From JBDSLU01 sp039916225 (GTDB taxonomy: Bacteria; Acidobacteriota; Vicinamibacteria; Vicinamibacterales; Vicinamibacteraceae): a stretch of DNA of 9,374 nucleotides. The notes beneath the pieces were generated by a model. It was not told where the DNA came from, searched no databases, and worked only from the letters and a program-made list of their open reading frames with translations. The DNA is taken from contig JBDSLU010000387.1 of assembly GCA_039916225.1 (NCBI GenBank), positions 1 through 9,374 on the forward strand, written 5' to 3'. The translations under genes were made by a program, and so were the position numbers. Below, piece by piece: positions 1-5,997 of the stretch; the first letter of the stretch is position 1, and each line of letters starts with the position of its first letter.

Positions 1-12
1 GGGAGTAGGGAG

Positions 13-696
13 TTACCTGGGTTCGACGAGGACTTTCGAGGCGGCGCGCTGGCCGAGCGCCAGCGAGGCGCCGTCGGTGCGCACCGTCACCCGATCCGCC
101 GCGGCGTCGCGTTCCTCGACCAGCACCGGCTGGCCAGGCTTCAGGTGGCTCTGCTCGATGAACCGCAGGAAGGCGGCGTCCTGATCGACGACGCGCGACA
201 CGCGGAGCGGCTGGTTGGTGGCGCAGGTCAGCAGCGTCGCGAGTTCGGGCGTGTGGATGACGCCGTCGCTGTCCGGGATCGGATCGCCGTGCGGGTCGAC
301 GGCCGGGTGGCCGAGCATGGCGTCGATGCGCTCGATCAGGCGGTCGGACACGGCGTGCTCGAGCAGCTCCGCCTCGTCGTGCACCTCGTCCCAGTTCATC
401 CCCATCACCTGGACCAGGAACAGCTCGACGAGCCGGTGGCGGCGCAACACCGCCGCGGCGAGCTTCTCGCCGGCCGGCGTCAGGCGGACCCCGGCGTAGG
501 GCTCATAGAAGGCGAGACCGGCCTCGGCCAGCGTCTTGACCATCGCCGTGGCCGTGCCCGGGACGACGCCCAGCGCGGCCGACAGCTGGCCCATCGGCAC
601 CAGGTCGCGGTCGGTGGTGGCGCGGTCGCCAGCCAGTCGACTCTGCCCGGCGTGGATGGCCTTCAGGTAGTTTTCGACCGTGCTCGTCGGCAGCAT
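13..696 (-). CDS. DtxR/MntR-family metal-dependent transcriptional repressor
   Basis: This is a 227-residue metal-activated DNA-binding repressor; relatives control iron or manganese uptake. The N-terminal winged helix starts with VENYLKAIHA (residues 7-16), with a recognition-helix region near 36-60 and a wing ending at LTPAGEKL. The dimerisation and metal domain carries H87, E91, H106, E110, E113 and H114 (motifs RRHRLVE and VHDEAELLEH). By family alignment, E110 sits where DtxR/IdeR has Cys102 and MntR has Glu, while N9 replaces Met10 (DtxR) or Asp8 (MntR). The metal is therefore uncertain, with manganese slightly favoured. Residues from about 155 form an FeoA/SH3-like tail, and the length matches DtxR. 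I chose the ATG at 696 because it gives the usual short leader before the first helix and lies 11 nt from a TACTCT element; a GTG at 717 would swallow that element. It is divergent from ubiE. No metal transporter is in the window, so its targets are unknown. Confidence 0.9.
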   Translation of the reverse strand: MLPTSTVENYLKAIHAGQSRLAGDRATTDRDLVPMGQLSAALGVVPGTATAMVKTLAEAGLAFYEPYAGVRLTPAGEKLAAAVLRRHRLVELFLVQVMGMNWDEVHDEAELLEHAVSDRLIERIDAMLGHPAVDPHGDPIPDSDGVIHTPELATLLTCATNQPLRVSRVVDQDAAFLRFIEQSHLKPGQPVLVEERDAAADRVTVRTDGASLALGQRAASKVLVEPR

Positions 697-706
697 GGGA
701 CGCGGA

Positions 707-712
707 TAGAGT
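707..712 (+). promoter_or_regulatory. Candidate -10 element (TAGAGT) of ubiE
   Basis: TAGAGT ends 10 nt before the ubiE ATG at 723 and there is no Shine-Dalgarno sequence. Transcription would start a few bases before, or at, the start codon, giving a leaderless or nearly leaderless message. No good -35 box is visible. The call rests on similar spacing at three other genes in the window (1503, 6586, 8144). Confidence 0.4.
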
Positions 713-713
713 A
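708..713 (-). promoter_or_regulatory. Candidate -10 element (TACTCT) of the DtxR-family gene
   Basis: On the minus strand, positions 713-708 read TACTCT, a TANNNT hexamer that ends 11 nt before the ATG at 696. It overlaps the ubiE -10 candidate by five bases, so the two divergent genes may share one near-symmetric promoter core. No ribosome-binding site precedes the ATG. Confidence 0.35.
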
Positions 714-722
714 CCACCGCGC

Positions 723-1427
723 ATGCTGGACCGAGCCTTCGAGTCGCCCGAGGCCAAGCGCCGCTACAACGCGCGCCTGTTCACGACGATCGCGGGCCGC
801 TACGATTTCATCACCCGGCTGCTGTCGTACGGGCGCGACCAGGCCTGGAAGCGGGACCTGATCGGACGGGCGGCGATCCAGCCAGGGCAGAGCGTCCTGG
901 ATCTGGCCACCGGCACGGGGGACCTGGCGCTGGCCGCGGCGGCGCGCGGGGCGGGCGTCATCGGGCTCGATCTGACGCCGCGGATGATCCATCTGGCCCG
1001 CCAGAAGCCGGCTGCCTCCGCGGTCCGCTTCCTGGTCGGCGACATGACCAGCCTGCCCCTGCCCCCGGCGTCGGTAGACGTGGTCACCACCGGCTATGGC
1101 CTCCGCAACGTGCCGGATCTCGATCGGGCGATCGCCGAGATCGCCCGCGTGCTGCGCCCGGGCGGCCGCTTCCTCTCGCTCGACTTCGAGAAGCCGGCGC
1201 ATCCCGGCTGGCAGCGCGCCTACTTCGCCTATCTGGGCGCCGTCGGCGCCACGGTCGGGGCGCTGCTGCACGGCGATCCGGATACCTACCGCTACATCCC
1301 GGCGTCCTTGAAGCGCTATCCCGGCGCTGACGCGGTCGCCGAGCGGCTGCGCGCGCACGGCTTCGCCTCGGCGGAGGTCGTGCCACGGATGGGCGGGTTC
1401 ATGGCGATCCACGTCGCCATCCGCTAG
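723..1427 (+). CDS. ubiE: Demethylmenaquinone/ubiquinone C-methyltransferase (UbiE/MenG)
   Basis: This SAM-dependent methyltransferase C-methylates the quinone ring, converting demethylmenaquinone to menaquinone and/or making the equivalent ubiquinone step at the cytoplasmic face of the membrane. Family signatures appear in order: FTTIAGRYDFITRLLSYG near residues 20-37 with WKR following, the SAM loop VLDLATGTGD (58-67), the acidic GLDLTPRMI (81-89, D83 expected to hold the ribose), GYGLRNVPD from 124, VLRPGGRFLSLDFEKP, and a C-terminal YRYIPASLKRYPGADA region. The 234 residues are slightly shorter than E. coli UbiE (about 250), with compact ends. With no other quinone gene nearby, menaquinone versus ubiquinone cannot be decided; menaquinone is likelier if this is an Acidobacteriota. 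It is transcribed divergently from the metal repressor and ends in a strong hairpin, so it is probably monocistronic. Confidence 0.93.
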   Translation: MLDRAFESPEAKRRYNARLFTTIAGRYDFITRLLSYGRDQAWKRDLIGRAAIQPGQSVLDLATGTGDLALAAAARGAGVIGLDLTPRMIHLARQKPAASAVRFLVGDMTSLPLPPASVDVVTTGYGLRNVPDLDRAIAEIARVLRPGGRFLSLDFEKPAHPGWQRAYFAYLGAVGATVGALLHGDPDTYRYIPASLKRYPGADAVAERLRAHGFASAEVVPRMGGFMAIHVAIR

Positions 1428-1470
1428 CAGCCCGTGGTGCGAATGCCGCGGACTTCCACCACGGGCTGCT
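1426..1470 (+). terminator. Strong stem-loop after ubiE, no U-tract
   Basis: A perfect 14-bp inverted repeat pairs 1426-1439 (AGCAGCCCGTGGTG) with 1457-1470 (CACCACGGGCTGCT). Past a single bulged C at 1440, GAA (1441-1443) can pair with TTC (1454-1456). The left arm begins inside the ubiE stop codon. The sequence after it (GGCGCAACCC) has no run of T, so it is either a U-less terminator or a 3'-end stabilising hairpin. Confidence 0.65.
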
Positions 1471-1502
1471 GGCGCAACCCATCGAAGGCCCGCGACAGAA
1501 GG

Positions 1503-1508
1503 TAGAAT
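1503..1508 (+). promoter_or_regulatory. Candidate -10 element (TAGAAT) for the gene at 1516
   Basis: GG-TAGAAT ends 7 nt before the ATG at 1516, which would place the transcription start at or just before the A of the start codon. There is no Shine-Dalgarno sequence. This is the best match to TATAAT among the start-proximal elements in the window and it follows directly after the ubiE hairpin. Confidence 0.5.
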
Positions 1509-1515
1509 CGGCCAC

Positions 1516-1947
1516 ATGCTCGATGCCGGGGAAGTCAGGAAGCGGCTGCGCCACACCATAGAAGCCGCCAAGCGCGACGCCGCGGCGCGCCGGGCCGCGC
1601 TGTCCAGCGAGCAGCAGGCCTTCGACGCCTTCCTCGAGAACCACGCCGTGCCGGTGCTGCGGCTGGTGGCCTCGGCCCTCAAGGCCGAAGGGCACGTGTT
1701 CCAGGTGCTGACGCCGGCCGGGACCGCGCGCCTGCAGTCGGACCGCGAGCGCGACGACTTCCTCGAGGTCGTCCTGGACGGCACGAAGGCGACGCCGACG
1801 GTCATCGGACGTTTCAGCTACGTCCGCGGGTCGCAGCTGCAGACGGCCGAGCAGGCCCTCGGCGAATCCGCGATCGTGTCAGACCTGACCGACGAAGACG
1901 TCTTCGAGTGGGTACTGCGGGTGATTCTCCCGTTCGTCGAACGCTGA
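1516..1947 (+). CDS. Conserved protein of unknown function upstream of rmuC
   Basis: I do not recognise a named family for this 143-residue soluble protein. Residues 1-45 form a charged helical segment rich in Arg, Lys, Glu and Ala (EVRKRLRHTIEAAKRDAAAR). It is followed by a compact domain with AVPVLRLVASALKAEGHVFQVLTP, then LQSDRERDDFLEVVLDG, a basic strand VIGRFSYVRGSQ, and a C-terminal acidic helix LTDEDVFEWVLRVILPFVER. There is no signal peptide, no membrane segment and no cysteine or metal site. Alternating hydrophobic strands and the LTDEDV..L...I.PFVER ending suggest a small alpha/beta fold. Codon use matches its neighbours, so it is a real gene. It has its own TAGAAT element and lies 34 bp before rmuC on the same strand, so the two may be co-transcribed. 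Function is unknown. Confidence 0.8.
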   Translation: MLDAGEVRKRLRHTIEAAKRDAAARRAALSSEQQAFDAFLENHAVPVLRLVASALKAEGHVFQVLTPAGTARLQSDRERDDFLEVVLDGTKATPTVIGRFSYVRGSQLQTAEQALGESAIVSDLTDEDVFEWVLRVILPFVER

Positions 1948-1981
1948 GCGCGCGTCGCTCGGCGATGGACGACGCACGACC

Positions 1982-3340
1982 ATGACGATCGCCATTTCTT
2001 CGCTCGTGCTCGCGTTCGTCGCCGGCCTGGCGCTCGGCGCGGTGGTCGCCTGGTCGATCGGCCGGGCCCTGGCCGCCACGGCCTCCGGTCGGGCGGAGGA
2101 GCTGCGCCTCCGCCTCCACGCCGTCGACGCCGAGGCGGTGTCCCTGCGCGCGCGCGCCGGCGCCGCCGATCTGGCCCGCGTCGAAGCCGCGACGCGCACC
2201 CTCGCCGCCGAGCGCCGCATCGAGGACGAGCGCCGCTTCGTCGACGAAGCGCGCGAGCGCCTCACCGACGCCTTCAAGGCGCTCGCCGCCGACGCCCTGT
2301 CCGGCTCGCAGCGCGATTTCCTGCAGCTCGCCGACGAGAAGTTCAAGACGCTGCGCGCCGACGCGTCCGACGATCTCGAGACGCGGCGCCTCGCCATCCA
2401 GGCGCTGGTCGGCCCGCTGCAGCAGTCGCTCGACGGCTACCAGAAGGAGGCGCGGGGCATCGAGGAACGGCGCCAGCGCGATCTCGGACAGGTCGGCGAG
2501 CAGCTGCGCGACGTCGCCGTCACCCACCAGGCGCTGCGCGCCGAAACCCACAAGCTGGTGCAGGCCCTGCGCGCGCCGAACGTCCGCGGCCGCTGGGGCG
2601 AGATCGCCCTGCGCCGCGTCGCCGAGCTGGCCGGGATGTCGACGTTCTGTGACTTCATCGAGCAGGAGACCGTGGCCGGCGAGAGCAGCAGGCTCCGTCC
2701 CGACGTGATCGTGCGTCTGCCCTCCGAGCGCGTCGTGGTCATCGACGCCAAGGTGCCGTTGGCGGCGTATCTCGACGCCATCGAAGCGGGCGACGAGTAC
2801 GCCCGCGATCAGGCGCTGGCCAGGCATCTCGGTCAGGTGCGAGCGCACGTGCAGCGGCTCGCGGCCCGCGGCTACGCCGACGAGATCGAACAGTCGGCGG
2901 AGTTCGTGGTGCTCTTCATCCCCAACGACTCGTTCCTGGCGGCCGCCGCCGAGCGCGACGCCAACCTGGTCGACTGGGCGCTCAGCCAGCGGGTCGTGCT
3001 GGCGACGCCGGCGACGCTGTTCGCGCTGCTGCGCGCCGTCGAGTACGGCTGGCGGCAGGAACGGGTCGCCGAGGATGCGCAGAAGATCAGCGCGGTCGGG
3101 CGGGAGCTGTCCGAGCGCATGGCCAACCTCGTCGAGCACCTGTCGCACATGGGCGGCGCGCTCGGCAAGACGGTGAAGGCCTACAACCAGGCGGTCGCCT
3201 CGCTCGAAAGCCGCGTCCTGCCGACGGCCCGCAAGCTCGAATCGCTCGGCGTCGGCTCGCGCAAGCCGATCGAGTCGCTGCGGCCGATCGATCAGGCCGT
3301 CCGTCAGCTCGTGCCGCAGCAGCTCACGCTCGAGCCGTGA
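1982..3340 (+). CDS. rmuC: DNA recombination protein RmuC
   Basis: This is a member of the RmuC family, membrane-tethered proteins with a PD-(D/E)XK-like nuclease fold. Loss of E. coli RmuC raises inversions at short inverted repeats, so the family is thought to limit recombination. Residues 5-28 form an N-terminal membrane anchor (SSLVLAFVAGLALGAVVAW). Residues about 35-185 are a long Glu/Arg/Ala-rich coiled coil. The conserved domain begins near 193 with LVQALRAPNVRGRWGEIALR and continues through LRPDVIVRLP and VVVIDAKVPL, supplying D241, D255 and K257, the likely catalytic D...DxK set. It goes on to LFIPNDSFLAAA and the region ending ISAVGRELSERM. The 452 residues are near the family norm (E. 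coli about 475). The ATG at 1982 directly precedes the anchor helix; no clear ribosome-binding site is present. The TGA stop overlaps a GTG at 3337, which opens a doubtful frame. Confidence 0.93.
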   Translation: MTIAISSLVLAFVAGLALGAVVAWSIGRALAATASGRAEELRLRLHAVDAEAVSLRARAGAADLARVEAATRTLAAERRIEDERRFVDEARERLTDAFKALAADALSGSQRDFLQLADEKFKTLRADASDDLETRRLAIQALVGPLQQSLDGYQKEARGIEERRQRDLGQVGEQLRDVAVTHQALRAETHKLVQALRAPNVRGRWGEIALRRVAELAGMSTFCDFIEQETVAGESSRLRPDVIVRLPSERVVVIDAKVPLAAYLDAIEAGDEYARDQALARHLGQVRAHVQRLAARGYADEIEQSAEFVVLFIPNDSFLAAAAERDANLVDWALSQRVVLATPATLFALLRAVEYGWRQERVAEDAQKISAVGRELSERMANLVEHLSHMGGALGKTVKAYNQAVASLESRVLPTARKLESLGVGSRKPIESLRPIDQAVRQLVPQQLTLEP

Positions 3341-3544
3341 CGCGACCAGCCGCCCGATTCCACAATCGCCGGGCCCTGTTCCTCTGGCTGATGGCGCTGG
3401 TCTGGGACGCCAGTGCGGTCCTCGTGGGTTGGATCGTCGCGGTCGAGTGGGCCGGCAACGCCCAGCGAGGGAAGGGGCTGGGGCGCGCTTCAACGCGGCT
3501 CTCGGCCGTCCCCTGCCGACGCCGTCCAGGCCGCGTAAACCGAC
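3341..3544. other. 204-bp stretch without a convincing gene
   Basis: This lies between rmuC and the truncated DUF486 gene. A plus-strand frame opens at a GTG (3337) overlapping the rmuC stop and reads a hydrophobic segment (ALFLWLMALVWDASAVLVGWIVAV, about 3373-3444). It then turns into Arg/Pro/Gly-rich sequence and runs on out of frame through DUF486, so I do not call it a gene. A small 5-bp hairpin (CGATT at 3355-3359, AATCG at 3364-3368) is present. No tRNA, strong terminator or clear promoter was found. It may be decayed coding sequence. Confidence 0.5.
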
Positions 3545-3781
3545 ATGACGATGCCCGCTCTCCTCGGCCCACGCCTTCCCACCATCGTGCTGCTCGTGCT
3601 CTCCAACGTCTTCATGACGATGGCCTGGTACGGGCACCTGAAGTTCAAGAGCCGCGCGCTCTGGCTCGTGATCCTGGCGAGCTGGGGCATCGCGTTCTTC
3701 GAGTACTGTCTGCAGGTGCCGGCCAACCGCTGGGGACTGCGCGTCGTTCCTGATCTTGGCCGACTTCTGATCGCTCGATGA
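3545..3781 (+). pseudogene. C-terminally truncated DMT-family membrane protein (DUF486), probable remnant
   Basis: DUF486 proteins are small inner-membrane proteins of about 110 residues with four predicted helices, related to the drug/metabolite transporter group; their substrate is unknown. This frame gives 78 residues. Residues 11-58 match the family closely: IVLLVLSNVFMTMAWYGHLKF, then LVILASWGIAFFEYCLQVPANR. After ANRWG (about residue 60) the match stops and a 20-residue unrelated tail follows. The family's Gln-Glu-rich loop and last two helices are missing. In another frame, 3741-3770 reads ASFLILADF then stop, resembling the end of a last helix, so an internal deletion of roughly 35-40 codons with a frame change is plausible. 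The TGA overlaps the next start (ATGA at 3778). The open frame is intact, so a short two-helix product could still be made, but a remnant is likelier. Confidence 0.65.
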
Positions 3782-4365
3782 ACGACACGCTTCGACAGCT
3801 GCTCCTGGCGATGGCCGCCGAGGACGCCCGGGTCCGGACCGAGCTCGCCGCGACCGGCGAGCTGTTCCGCGGCTACGCGCCGCGGATGGAGGACGTCCAC
3901 CGCCGTAACGCCCGCGAGCTGCTGGCGATCGTCCGCGAGCACGGCTGGCCGGGCCCGGCCCTGGTCGGCGAGGACGCCATGCACGCAGCCTGGATCGTCG
4001 TGCAGCACGCCATCGGCGAGCCCGACGTCCAGCGCGGCTGCCTCCCGATCCTGCGGGAGGCGGCGACGCGCGGCGACGCCACCCCGGCGCAGGTCGCCTA
4101 CCTCGAAGATCGCATCGCCTTCTTCGAGCGTCGGCCGCAGCGCTACGGCACCCAGTTCGACTGGGACGAGCAGGGCATGCTCAGCCCGTGGCCGATCGAG
4201 GACCCCGAGGGCGTCGAGGCCCGGCGGGCGTCGGTCGGCCTGCCGCCACTGGTCGACCGGATCGCGCAGGCGCGCAAAAGTGCGCAGGGCTCGGTGCCGC
4301 CCGACTACCACCGCCGGCAGGCGGAAATGCGCGCCTGGTCCCGCTCCACCGGCTGGATAGATTGA
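3778..4365 (+). CDS. DUF6624 family protein of unknown function
   Basis: This 195-residue soluble protein resembles the DUF6624 group, which has no assigned reaction. The visible signatures are an N-terminal helix with AAEDARVR (13-20), HRRNARELLAIVREHGWPGP (41-60) and LVGEDAMHAAWIVVQHA (62-78). YLEDRIAFFE (108-117) and the diagnostic RYGTQFDWDEQG (122-133) follow, then PWPIEDPEGVEARRASVGLPPL. The invariant-looking W57, H77, D111, R112 and YGTQ suggest a conserved pocket, but I cannot name a catalytic residue set. No signal peptide or membrane segment is seen. The ATG overlaps the stop of the truncated DUF486 frame by ATGA, so translation was probably coupled to it, and no separate ribosome-binding site is visible. 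C-terminal residues after about 165 are basic and variable (ARKSAQG, RRQAEMRAW). Confidence 0.8.
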   Translation: MNDTLRQLLLAMAAEDARVRTELAATGELFRGYAPRMEDVHRRNARELLAIVREHGWPGPALVGEDAMHAAWIVVQHAIGEPDVQRGCLPILREAATRGDATPAQVAYLEDRIAFFERRPQRYGTQFDWDEQGMLSPWPIEDPEGVEARRASVGLPPLVDRIAQARKSAQGSVPPDYHRRQAEMRAWSRSTGWID

Positions 4366-4399
4366 GGCTGGCCACCGGCGGCAGCGACTGAGGCTGGCC
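4363..4399 (+). repeat. Short direct repeat TGAGGCTGGCC, two copies 26 bp apart
   Basis: The 11-mer occurs at 4363-4373, where it includes the DUF6624 stop codon, and again at 4389-4399. Including the two bases GA one position upstream of each copy, 13 of 14 bases match. It looks like a small tandem duplication of the gene end rather than a functional array. The remaining 4400-4435 holds nothing clear apart from the promoter candidates described separately. Confidence 0.5.
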
Positions 4400-4408
4400 G
4401 CTCGCCCG

Positions 4409-4441
4409 TTAACCCGCCGCGGCGCCTGCCGTAACTAGTCT
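4409..4441 (+). promoter_or_regulatory. Candidate promoter of the ECF operon
   Basis: Two readings are possible. As an ECF-type promoter, AACC (4411-4414) and CGTA (4430-4433) are separated by 15 bp, the usual geometry for AAC...CGT elements and fitting autoregulation by the sigma factor encoded at 5419. As a housekeeping promoter, TAGTCT (4436-4441) is a TANNNT -10. Both are weak matches. Unlike the leaderless-type genes, this start is preceded by GGAGG at 4443-4447. Confidence 0.25.
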
Positions 4442-4460
4442 CTGGAGGCGAGATTCACCC

Positions 4461-5411
4461 ATGAGACAGTTCCGGCGCCACACGCCCACCTTTTCCGCCC
4501 TGACCGCCCTGCGCGCCCTTGCCGGCGTGCTGGTGGCGGCGGCCGTGCTCTCCGCACCCGTCCAGATGACCGCGCAGGCCCCCGAAGCCGCCCGCCCGGC
4601 CCGTCCTGCCCCCCAGGCGGTCCAGCCCGCGCCGGTGGCCCAGGTCATGCCGGCCTTCGAGACCGATCGGCGGAGCGCCGAGGAAACGCGAGACCGGCTG
4701 CGCCAGGTCATCGAGCAGTACTCGCCGTCGCTCTTCCAGGTCTTCCGGCACGACCCGTCGCTGCTGCTGAACGCCGACTACCTCGCCAACTACCCGGGCC
4801 TGGCGGCCTTTCTCCAGCAGCATCCTGAAGTCGGCCACAACCCGACGTTCTTCGTCGGCGAGCCGGAGTGGAGCCGCAACCGCGACCCGCGCACCGCAAC
4901 CATCGACGCGTGGCGCAACACCATCGAGCACTTCACCATCATCGGGGCGTTCGCGATGGCCGCCCTGGTGATGCTCTGGCTGGTCCGGACCTTCATCGAT
5001 TACCGCCGCTGGCTGCGGCTGACGCGGATCCAGACCGACGCCCACACCAAGCTGCTCGACCGCCTGACCTCGAACGAGGACCTCATGGCCTACATCCAGT
5101 CGCCCTCGGGCCGCCGCTTCCTGGAGTCGGCCCCCATCGCCCTGGACGGGACCGGCAATCGGCCCGTCAGCGCCCCGGTCAGCCGCATCCTGATGTCCCT
5201 GCAGGCCGGCGTGGTCCTCGCCGCGGGCGGCTTCGGCTTCATCTACGCCAGCGGACGGGTCATGGAGGACGTCGCCCCCGGCCTGTTCACCATCGGCGTC
5301 CTGGCGATTGCCTTCGGCGCCGGGTTCTTCGCTTCGGCTATCCTGGCGTATGGGCTTTCGGAGCGCCTGGGGCTCCTCTCGCCGCCGGCCAGCCGCCCTA
5401 CCATCGAGTGA
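4461..5411 (+). CDS. Membrane protein with signal peptide, upstream of ECF sigma factor
   Basis: I do not recognise a named family. Of 316 residues, 1-40 look like a signal sequence: a basic start, then LRALAGVLVAAAVLSAP, with possible cleavage after TAQA. A Pro/Ala-rich linker (41-65) leads to an extracytoplasmic helical segment (66-157) with the tyrosine- and proline-containing stretch LANYPGLAAFLQQHPEVGHN (108-127). Membrane helix 1 spans about 158-179. A cytoplasmic charged segment (180-244) contains WLRLTRIQTDAHTKLLDRL and YIQSPSGRRFLESAPI. Helices 2 and 3 lie near 245-264 and 272-297. GGAGG sits 13 nt before the ATG, a loose ribosome-binding site. The stop is 7 bp before the sigma-factor ATG, so the genes almost surely share an operon. 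A role as a signal-sensing or accessory membrane partner of the sigma/anti-sigma pair is inferred from position only. Confidence 0.82.
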   Translation: MRQFRRHTPTFSALTALRALAGVLVAAAVLSAPVQMTAQAPEAARPARPAPQAVQPAPVAQVMPAFETDRRSAEETRDRLRQVIEQYSPSLFQVFRHDPSLLLNADYLANYPGLAAFLQQHPEVGHNPTFFVGEPEWSRNRDPRTATIDAWRNTIEHFTIIGAFAMAALVMLWLVRTFIDYRRWLRLTRIQTDAHTKLLDRLTSNEDLMAYIQSPSGRRFLESAPIALDGTGNRPVSAPVSRILMSLQAGVVLAAGGFGFIYASGRVMEDVAPGLFTIGVLAIAFGAGFFASAILAYGLSERLGLLSPPASRPTIE

Positions 5412-5418
5412 TGGGGTC

Positions 5419-5997
5419 ATGACGCTGTCCCACGTCGACGGACTCGTCGAGGACACCCGGTCACGGGACCTCGCGTTCCAGATGGACGAGGACCTGTTCC
5501 GGGCGTTCTACGAGCGGACCTCGCGCGGCCTCGCCGGTTACCTGGTGCGGCTGTGCGGCGACCGCCAGCAGGCGGCCGACCTCCTGCAGGAGACCTACTA
5601 CCGGTTCCTGCGCGCCGAGGCGGTGCTCGAGAACGACGCGCATCGCCGCAACTACCTGTATCGGATCGCCACCAACCTGGTGCGCGATCAGCGGCGGCGG
5701 CCGTCGCCGCCGCAGGTGCCGCTCGACGAACCCGGGGCCCCCGAGCTCGCCGGCGACACCCGCAGCGCGGATCGACTGGCCCAGCGCCACGACCTCGACG
5801 CGGCGATGTCGACGCTCCGCCCGCGCGATCGCGCCATGCTCTGGCTGGCCTACGCCCATGGCTCGACGCACGACGAGATCGCCGGCGTCGTCGGCGTCAA
5901 GACCGGCAGCGTCAAGCTGATGCTGTTCCGGGCCCGCCAGCGCCTCGCCGAGCGGCTGCGGGCGCCCCGGCCGCAGCCGCAGGAGGAGTCGCGATGA
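5419..5997 (+). CDS. ECF-type RNA polymerase sigma factor
   Basis: This is a 192-residue group IV (ECF) sigma factor that directs RNA polymerase to a small regulon when released from its anti-sigma factor. Region 2 spans about 26-93: LFRAFYERTSRGLAGYLVRL, then AADLLQETYYRFLR (core binding and -10 recognition) and RNYLYRIATNLVRDQRRR. A Pro-rich linker (95-110) separates it from region 4 (about 125-180): LDAAMSTLRPRDRAMLWLAYAHGSTHDEIAGVVGVKTGSVKLMLFRA in consecutive segments, a helix-turn-helix for the -35 element. I start at ATG 5419, 7 nt after the upstream stop and preceded by GATGGGG. An in-frame ATG at 5308 would add 37 residues lying wholly inside the preceding gene in a different frame, with no domain character. 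The stop overlaps the next start (ATGA at 5994). Confidence 0.93.
   Translation: MTLSHVDGLVEDTRSRDLAFQMDEDLFRAFYERTSRGLAGYLVRLCGDRQQAADLLQETYYRFLRAEAVLENDAHRRNYLYRIATNLVRDQRRRPSPPQVPLDEPGAPELAGDTRSADRLAQRHDLDAAMSTLRPRDRAMLWLAYAHGSTHDEIAGVVGVKTGSVKLMLFRARQRLAERLRAPRPQPQEESR

Noticed and set aside
1..12. GGGAGTAGGGAG at the left edge
   Set aside because: A short imperfect tandem of GGGAGT downstream of the DtxR-family stop; too short at the window edge to interpret.
697..717. Upstream GTG start for the DtxR-family gene
   Set aside because: It would add seven residues without family similarity and would place the start inside the candidate -10 element; ATG 696 fits the family N-terminus.
663..1805. 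380-residue open frame on the minus strand
   Set aside because: It spans ubiE, the terminator hairpin and the next gene in antisense, with no recognisable domain.
1814..3637. 607-residue open frame on the minus strand
   Set aside because: It lies antisense to rmuC, its composition is dominated by Arg, Gly, Leu, Asp and His, and it has no domain; it is a by-product of G/C at third codon positions in the real gene.
3337..3753. 138-residue plus-strand frame overlapping rmuC and DUF486
   Set aside because: Only the first 36 or so codons look protein-like; the rest is an out-of-frame reading of the DUF486 gene. Kept as a low-interest observation rather than a gene.
4363..4399. Direct repeat as a possible attachment site or array
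   Set aside because: Only two 11-bp copies, one covering a stop codon, with no integrase, tRNA or further copies; a small local duplication explains it.
5308..5418. N-terminal extension of the ECF sigma factor
   Set aside because: The 37 added residues overlap the end of the membrane protein gene in another frame and look like shadow sequence; ATG 5419 gives the usual ECF length.
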